A DNA stretch of 32,280 nt, taken from the NCBI GenBank assembly GCA_009693335.1, contig SHXK01000013.1:1-32280 (forward strand), given 5' to 3'. Position 1 is the stretch's first letter, and every line of letters begins with the position of its first letter. The notes under the pieces were generated by a model. That model saw only the letters and a program-made list of their open reading frames with translations, made no database searches and was not told the origin of the DNA. The position numbers and the translations under genes are program-made. This DNA is from Betaproteobacteria bacterium. Lineage in GTDB: Bacteria > Pseudomonadota > Gammaproteobacteria > Burkholderiales > SG8-39. Positions 27,693-32,280 of the stretch are shown one piece after another.

Positions 27693-28715
27693 TTAGGGCT
27701 GGGACAGGGCCGAGGAAAGCAGCTTGGCTGTGATGTCGACGATCGGCACCACGCGGTCGTAGGCCATGCGTGTCGGCCCGATGACGCCGACGGTGCCGAC
27801 CACATCCCCGCCTACCTTGTAGGGCGCAGTCACCACGCTCACGTCCTCGGGCGCCGTGACACCGGATTCGCCGCCGATAAAAATTTGCACCCCTTCGCCG
27901 CGCAGCGACAGGTCGAGAATTCGCACCAGGGAGGTCTTGTACTCGAACAGTTCGAACAGTTGACGCATACGGCCCATATCCTGCGACAGGTCGTGTGCCG
28001 CCAGCAGCTTACGCTCGCCCGAGATGACATACTGCTCGTTGCCTTCCGCGATCGCTTTGCTGGTCGCCTCCAGCGCGACGTTCATCAAGGAGATCAGATC
28101 CTGGCGGATTTCCTGTAGCTCCTTGTGCACCCGCAGATGAATGTCCTCGAAACTCTGCCCGGAGTAATTCTGGTTCAAGTAGTTCGCTGTGGCAACCAGC
28201 TCGGATGGCGTGTAGTCGCGCTCGGTGAACAGGATCCGGTTCTGCACGTCGCCGTCCGGGGTGACGACGATCAGCAGTACGCGTTTGTCCGACAAGCGGA
28301 GGAATTCGATCTGGCGGAAAGTGAGGGCGGGGCGGCGGGGCGTCATCACGATGCCGGCGAAATTCGTCAGCTCGGACAGCAGTTGCGAGGCGGCCTGGAT
28401 CACGCGCCTGGGGTTGTCGGGGTGAAGCTGGTCCTCGAGCTGGTGCAGATCGCCCGAACCGAGCTGTTTCACCACCAGCAGCGAATCGACGAAGAAGCGG
28501 TAGCCGAGCGTGGTCGGCACGCGACCAGCCGAGGTGTGTGGGCTGGCGATGAGGCCCATCTCCTCCAGATCCGACATCACGTTGCGGATGGTGGCCGGTG
28601 ACAGGTCGAGCCCGGCGTGGCGTGACAGGGTCCGTGAGCCGATAGGCTGGCCCTCGGCAATATAGCGCTCGATCAGCGTTTTCAGCAGGATCTGCGCGCG
28701 TTTGTCGAGCATCAT
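27693..28715 (-). CDS. hrcA: Heat-inducible transcription repressor HrcA
   Basis: HrcA represses chaperone genes through the CIRCE operator. The 340-residue protein has an N-terminal winged helix with 'LSPATIRNVMSDLEEMGLIA' and 'HTSAGRVPTTLGYRFFVD', then a GAF-like central domain and the C-terminal 'VGVIGPTRMAYDRVVPIVD'. Two adjacent ATGs (28715, 28712) can serve as start, with no Shine-Dalgarno. I see no CIRCE element (TTAGCACTC-N9-GAGTGCTAA) here or before grpE, so its targets (groESL is the usual one) must lie elsewhere. It is transcribed away from nadK. Confidence 0.96.
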   Translation of the reverse strand: MMLDKRAQILLKTLIERYIAEGQPIGSRTLSRHAGLDLSPATIRNVMSDLEEMGLIASPHTSAGRVPTTLGYRFFVDSLLVVKQLGSGDLHQLEDQLHPDNPRRVIQAASQLLSELTNFAGIVMTPRRPALTFRQIEFLRLSDKRVLLIVVTPDGDVQNRILFTERDYTPSELVATANYLNQNYSGQSFEDIHLRVHKELQEIRQDLISLMNVALEATSKAIAEGNEQYVISGERKLLAAHDLSQDMGRMRQLFELFEYKTSLVRILDLSLRGEGVQIFIGGESGVTAPEDVSVVTAPYKVGGDVVGTVGVIGPTRMAYDRVVPIVDITAKLLSSALSQP

Positions 28716-28718
28716 GGA

Positions 28719-28745
28719 ATTCTACACATGCCCTGCGGTTAGAAT
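28719..28745. promoter_or_regulatory. Overlapping divergent promoter candidates of hrcA and nadK
   Basis: TAGAAT occurs on the plus strand at 28740-28745 and on the minus strand at 28724 to 28719, as an ATTCTA-N15-TAGAAT inverted repeat in a 36-base gap. Each hexamer lies six bases from an ATG (nadK 28752; second hrcA ATG 28712), where transcription would be expected to begin. Each falls where the other promoter's -35 would be. No good -35 is seen for either. Confidence 0.4.
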
Positions 28746-28751
28746 GAAACT

Positions 28752-29693
28752 ATGCAGCCCGCCGACACGACGGACACGACGCGTTCCGCCGCAACCCAGC
28801 GCCCCGCGTTTCGCCGCGTCGCTCTGATCGGCAAGCAGACCCCCGAGATCGCCCATCCCTTGCGTGCGCTGCGCGATTTCCTGCACCAGCGCGGCTGCGA
28901 AGTGATGCTGGAGCGCGACACCGCGGCCAGTGTTGGTGAAAACGGCGCCGCAGGTTGCAATTTGGCGGGCTATGATGAAATCGGTCGCAACGCCGACCTG
29001 GCGATCGTGCTGGGCGGCGATGGCACCATGCTCGCGGCGGCGCGCAACCTCGCCCACCATAAGGTGCCGCTCGCGGGCGTCAACCAGGGCCGCCTCGGTT
29101 TCATGACCGACATTGCGTTGGATGAGATGAGCGCATCGGTGGGGGCGATACTGGAGGGCCGCCACACCATCGAGGAGCGCGCCCTGATCGAGGCCGAGAT
29201 CGTGCGCGGCGGGCACTCGCTCTTGCGCACCGTTGCCCTGAACGAGGCGGTGGTGACCAAGGGCTCGCAGGCGCGCCTGATCGAGTTCAAGCTGACGATC
29301 GATGGAGAATACGTCTACCGCCTGCGCGCCGACGGCGTAATCGTCGCCACGCCGACCGGTTCCACCGCTTACGCCTTGTCGGCTCAGGGCCCCATCTTGC
29401 AGCCGACGGTGCCGGCGTTCGCGCTGGTGCCGCTCAACCCCCATGTGCTATCCGCGCGCCCGGTGAGCGTAAGCGATGCCAGTGTGATCGAAATTACCCT
29501 GCTCCACGCGATCGACGCACGCGCCCATTTCGACGGTTTTGCGCTGACCGACCTGCAGGAGGGCGACCGCCTGCTGCTCAAGCGCTCGGCTGATTCGATC
29601 CGCTTCGTGCACCCGCCCGGCTACAGCTACTTCACGATGCTGCGCGAGAAACTGCGCTGGAGCAAAGCGGTGGGCCAGAGCCCCGGGGATTGA
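28752..29693 (+). CDS. nadK: NAD kinase
   Basis: It phosphorylates NAD to NADP. The 313-residue protein has the signature GGDGT at 88-92 ('AIVLGGDGTMLAAAR'), 'GVNQGRLGFMTDI', the NE motif in 'ALNEAVVTKGSQARLIEF' and the glycine-rich 'ATPTGSTAYALSAQGPIL'. The first 20 residues are polar and poorly conserved; a later start is not available at a good position, so ATG 28752 is kept. No Shine-Dalgarno is present, and the -10-like TAGAAT six bases upstream suggests a leaderless message. nadK divergent from hrcA is a usual betaproteobacterial arrangement, normally with recN following. Confidence 0.95.
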   Translation: MQPADTTDTTRSAATQRPAFRRVALIGKQTPEIAHPLRALRDFLHQRGCEVMLERDTAASVGENGAAGCNLAGYDEIGRNADLAIVLGGDGTMLAAARNLAHHKVPLAGVNQGRLGFMTDIALDEMSASVGAILEGRHTIEERALIEAEIVRGGHSLLRTVALNEAVVTKGSQARLIEFKLTIDGEYVYRLRADGVIVATPTGSTAYALSAQGPILQPTVPAFALVPLNPHVLSARPVSVSDASVIEITLLHAIDARAHFDGFALTDLQEGDRLLLKRSADSIRFVHPPGYSYFTMLREKLRWSKAVGQSPGD

Positions 29694-29719
29694 TCGAGTT
29701 GCTCTGTCGCTAGGCGAAA

Positions 29720-30955
29720 GTGGATAGATCGGATTCTCGGGAGGCGCTGCCGGCGAAGCTGATCGCGGTGGTTTTCATTCCGTTCGCGAGCGGCTTCTTC
29801 TTGTCTGTCCTGCTGCGCTACGTCAATGCGGTCATTGCGCGCGATCTGGCAGCCGATTTCGCGCTGTCACCCTCGGACCTGGGGCTGCTGACCAGCGCCT
29901 ACTTCCTTGCCTTCGCGGCGTTCCAGATCCCGCTGGGCGTGCTGCTCGATCGTTTTGGTCCGCGGCGCGTGCTCGCCACGCTGCTCGTTTTCGCCGCCGT
30001 GGGCGGCTTGGTCTTCGGCCTCGCGCAGGGCGTGGCTACGCTCGCGTTGGGCCGTGCGCTGCTGGGGCTGGGGGCTTCAGGCTGCCTGATGGGATCAATG
30101 AAGGCCTTCACGCTCTGGTTCCCGCTCTCGCGCCTGGCGACGCTGAACGGCTGGATCCTGGCCATCGGCGCGCTGGGGGCGATGGCGGCCACTGCACCGG
30201 TGGAAGCGTTCGCAGGCGCCGCCGGCTGGCGCGCGGTGTTCTACCTGTTGGCCGCGTGTTGCGCAGCCGTCGCGGCGCTCATTTTCTGCGTAGTTCCAGA
30301 AGGCCCGCTGCCCGGGGCGGGCACGACCTGGTCGCGCCAGTTCTCCGAGATCGGGGCGATTCTGTCGAGTGTGTTCTTCTGGCGCGTGGCGCTGCCGCTG
30401 ATTGTGGTGCATGGCGCTTACCAGGCGCTGCAGGGGCTCTGGCTCGCCCCTTGGCTGGCCGACATTGGCGGCCAGTCGCGCTCTGAGGTGGCACTAACCC
30501 TGCTCGCGGGCTCGCTCGCTTACGGCGTGGGCGCGGTGATCTTCGGCACCCTGGCAGACCGCATGGCCGCGCAGCTCACGGTATTCAAGGTCGGTATGGG
30601 GGTCGCCGTGTGCGCGATCTTTGCTATCGCCGCCGGCGTGGGGGGGCGAGGTGAGGGTGCGCTGGCGATCGTCATGCTCTACGGTTTTGGCGCCTGCGCT
30701 GCGGTGCTGCCCTACGCCATCCTCTCGCAGCATTTCCCGCGCGAGTTGACCGGGCGCGTCATCACAGCCTCGAACATCTTCATGTTCCTCGCTTCGTTCG
30801 CTTGCCAGTGGGGCGTCGGCGTACTGCTGCGGCGCTGGCCAGAGGTAGAGGGGCGTTATCCCGCCGAAGGATATGCGTTCGCCTTCGGCATAGTCGGCGT
30901 GCTGCAGCTTGCCGTGCTGCTCTGGCTGCTGCCGATGCGGGAAAAGAAGCCCTGA
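29720..30955 (+). CDS. Major facilitator superfamily transporter
   Basis: This is an integral membrane transporter of 411 residues with about 12 hydrophobic segments. The loop 2-3 motif is 'GVLLDRFGPRRVLA', typical of MFS, and a related loop, 'GTLADRMAAQL', recurs in the second half. The substrate cannot be told from sequence. The start is GTG 29720 with AGG five bases upstream. It lies 26 bases after nadK and 48 bases before recN, so it interrupts the common nadK-recN adjacency and is probably cotranscribed with nadK. Confidence 0.9.
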   Translation: MDRSDSREALPAKLIAVVFIPFASGFFLSVLLRYVNAVIARDLAADFALSPSDLGLLTSAYFLAFAAFQIPLGVLLDRFGPRRVLATLLVFAAVGGLVFGLAQGVATLALGRALLGLGASGCLMGSMKAFTLWFPLSRLATLNGWILAIGALGAMAATAPVEAFAGAAGWRAVFYLLAACCAAVAALIFCVVPEGPLPGAGTTWSRQFSEIGAILSSVFFWRVALPLIVVHGAYQALQGLWLAPWLADIGGQSRSEVALTLLAGSLAYGVGAVIFGTLADRMAAQLTVFKVGMGVAVCAIFAIAAGVGGRGEGALAIVMLYGFGACAAVLPYAILSQHFPRELTGRVITASNIFMFLASFACQWGVGVLLRRWPEVEGRYPAEGYAFAFGIVGVLQLAVLLWLLPMREKKP

Positions 30956-30986
30956 GCGCTGCGCTTGCCTGATGGGGGCAAACGCG

Positions 30987-31003
30987 GGCAGGATGCGCCT
31001 GCC
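30987..31003 (+). promoter_or_regulatory. Hairpin abutting the recN start codon
   Basis: GGCAGG (30987-30992), loop ATGCG, CCTGCC (30998-31003) form a perfect six-base-pair GC-rich hairpin that ends immediately before the ATG. The AGG in its left arm is the only Shine-Dalgarno-like triplet nearby, so the stem would hide it. It may limit recN translation. Confidence 0.4.
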
Positions 31004-32280
31004 ATGCTACGTGCGCTGGGAATCCGGGATTTTGTGATCGTCGAGCGAGTCGAACTCGAGACCGGCGCCGGCTTTAGCGTGCTCACCGGCGAAACGGGGG
31101 CCGGCAAGTCCATACTGGTGGACGCGATCGAGCTGCTGGTGGGCGGGCGCGCCGAGGCGTCGCTGGTGCGCGAGGGTGCGGAGCGCGCTGAGCTGTCGGC
31201 GGAATTCGACGTCGCCCAAGGTAGTGCTTTGGAAAAATATCTGCTTGATGCTGGGCTGGAAGGCGATCCCGGCAATGTCCTCCTGCGACGGACGATCGAC
31301 CGCACAGGCCGCTCACGCTGCTTCGTCAACGGCCATGCCGCGACCTTGGCGCAGCTAAGGGAAGCGGGCGAACACCTGGTGGACATCCACGGCCAGCACG
31401 AGCACCAGTCGCTGCTACGCGCGGCGGCGCAGCGCGAGCTGCTCGATGCGCACGCCGGCGCGGCCGACTTGGCGCATACCTGCGCTGAGGCATGGCGCGG
31501 CTGGAAACGGCTGACGGCGCTTGCCGTTGAAGCCGAGCAGCAGTTCGCTAAGCGCGAGGCCGAGCGCGTGGAGCTGCAGGAAAAGATCGTCGATCTGAAA
31601 AAACTCAACCTGATGGGCGACGAGTGGGAGGCGCTAGCCGCGCGGCAGCAGCGCCTGGCGCACGGCTCCAGTTTGCTGGCGGGCGCGCAGTCCTCGCTGG
31701 AAGCTTTGTCCGAGGCCGATGGCGCCTGCCTGCCGCAATTGTCCGCGGTGGCTAGCCGGCTGGGCGCCTTGTCGGCGCACGATGCCCAGCTACAGGCGAT
31801 CGTCGACATGCTCGAGTCTGCCGAAGCGCAGGCCAACGAAGCCGCGCGCGACCTGCGCGACTATGCTTCGCGCGTCGACCTGGACCCGCAAGTGCTGCGG
31901 GAAGTAGAGCAGCGTATCGAGGTGCTGCATGCCGCTGGACGCAAGTACCGCGTCAAACCTGAGGCCCTGCCGACGCTGGAAAAGGATCTTCTGCTGCGCG
32001 CCAAGGAACTCGAGCTGGCGACGAGTCCGCAGGCCCTGCAACGCGAAGTTGCCGCGGCGCATAGTGGCTACGACGCGGCAGCAAAAAAATTATCGGCCAA
32101 GCGCAACAGCGCGGCCCAGGCCTTGGGTCGTGAGGTGACGCAGGCGATGCAGAATCTGGCGATCACTGGGGGGCGTTTTGCCGTTGCTCTCAAGGCCTTA
32201 AATGAACCGGGAAGTACAGGCGCGGAGGCAGTCGAGTTCGAGGTCGCCACGCATCCGAGCTTGCCGCTGCGGTCGCTGGC
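31004..32280 (+). CDS. recN: DNA repair protein RecN (3' end outside window)
   Basis: RecN is an SMC-like ATPase that acts in recombinational repair of double-strand breaks. About 425 codons are present and the frame runs off the window. The N-terminus 'MLRALGIRDFVIVERVELE' leads into the Walker A 'LTGETGAGKSILVDAI' (29-37 core), then 'DIHGQHEHQSLL', and from about residue 165 the coiled-coil arms rich in Glu, Ala and Arg. The signature and Walker B motifs lie beyond the window. No LexA-type CTGT-N8-ACAG box is seen in the 48-base gap upstream. Confidence 0.95.
   Translation, partial: MLRALGIRDFVIVERVELETGAGFSVLTGETGAGKSILVDAIELLVGGRAEASLVREGAERAELSAEFDVAQGSALEKYLLDAGLEGDPGNVLLRRTIDRTGRSRCFVNGHAATLAQLREAGEHLVDIHGQHEHQSLLRAAAQRELLDAHAGAADLAHTCAEAWRGWKRLTALAVEAEQQFAKREAERVELQEKIVDLKKLNLMGDEWEALAARQQRLAHGSSLLAGAQSSLEALSEADGACLPQLSAVASRLGALSAHDAQLQAIVDMLESAEAQANEAARDLRDYASRVDLDPQVLREVEQRIEVLHAAGRKYRVKPEALPTLEKDLLLRAKELELATSPQALQREVAAAHSGYDAAAKKLSAKRNSAAQALGREVTQAMQNLAITGGRFAVALKALNEPGSTGAEAVEFEVATHPSLPLRSL

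Noticed and set aside
30856-31836. 326-codon minus-strand frame opposite the MFS gene end and recN
   Set aside because: recN homology is clear on the plus strand; the antisense product is Ser/Ala/Cys-rich shadow sequence.

Overview
The window is a dense, GC-rich stretch of a betaproteobacterial chromosome, probably Burkholderiales or Nitrosomonadales; the genus cannot be fixed from sequence alone. The evidence is the gene order trpF-trpB-trpA-accD-folC-SPOR-cvpA-purF-metZ, the nadK/hrcA divergence beside hemH-grpE-dnaK-dnaJ and recN, and a Bug/TctC-type periplasmic receptor. No tRNA, rRNA, CRISPR, insertion sequence or prophage gene is visible, and no gene-free gap exceeds about 110 bases.

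Layout. Positions 1-16954 (all +) hold the end of an M48 metallopeptidase, then leuC-leuD-leuB (leucine), asd (aspartate family), fimV (polar peptidoglycan-binding protein), truA, trpF-trpB-trpA (tryptophan), accD (fatty acid synthesis), folC (folate), a SPOR-domain division protein, cvpA, purF (purines) and metZ (methionine). Many start/stop codons touch or overlap. There is a terminator-like hairpin between fimV and truA and a good promoter before metZ. Positions 16984-20525 (all -) form a tightly overlapping envelope operon: a secreted TPR protein, a secreted L,D-transpeptidase, a periplasmic cyclophilin and lpxH. cysS (+) diverges from it. Positions 22040-28715 (-) carry the heat-shock region, transcribed hrcA, tctC-like receptor, hemH, grpE, dnaK, dnaJ. 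nadK (+) diverges from hrcA and is followed by an MFS transporter and recN, which runs off the window.

Most of this is ordinary housekeeping DNA, and I found no convincing new multi-gene system. The observations most worth a second look are these. (1) There are two near-consensus sigma-32 promoters with identical 14-base spacers, one overlapping the hemH stop codon and serving grpE, the other inside grpE and serving dnaK. (2) A Bug/TctC receptor gene sits between hrcA and hemH, and hemH is left without an ATG/GTG start at its conserved N-terminus, so a CTG start is the best fit. (3) Two adjacent secreted proteins end in what looks like the same NTF2-like (Cds6-type) domain. (4) Three genes (nadK, hrcA, TPR gene) lack a Shine-Dalgarno and have a -10-like hexamer exactly six bases before an ATG, suggesting leaderless mRNAs. 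(5) The metZ promoter is framed by three alternating CGCGCC/GGCGCG elements spaced exactly 24 bases apart.
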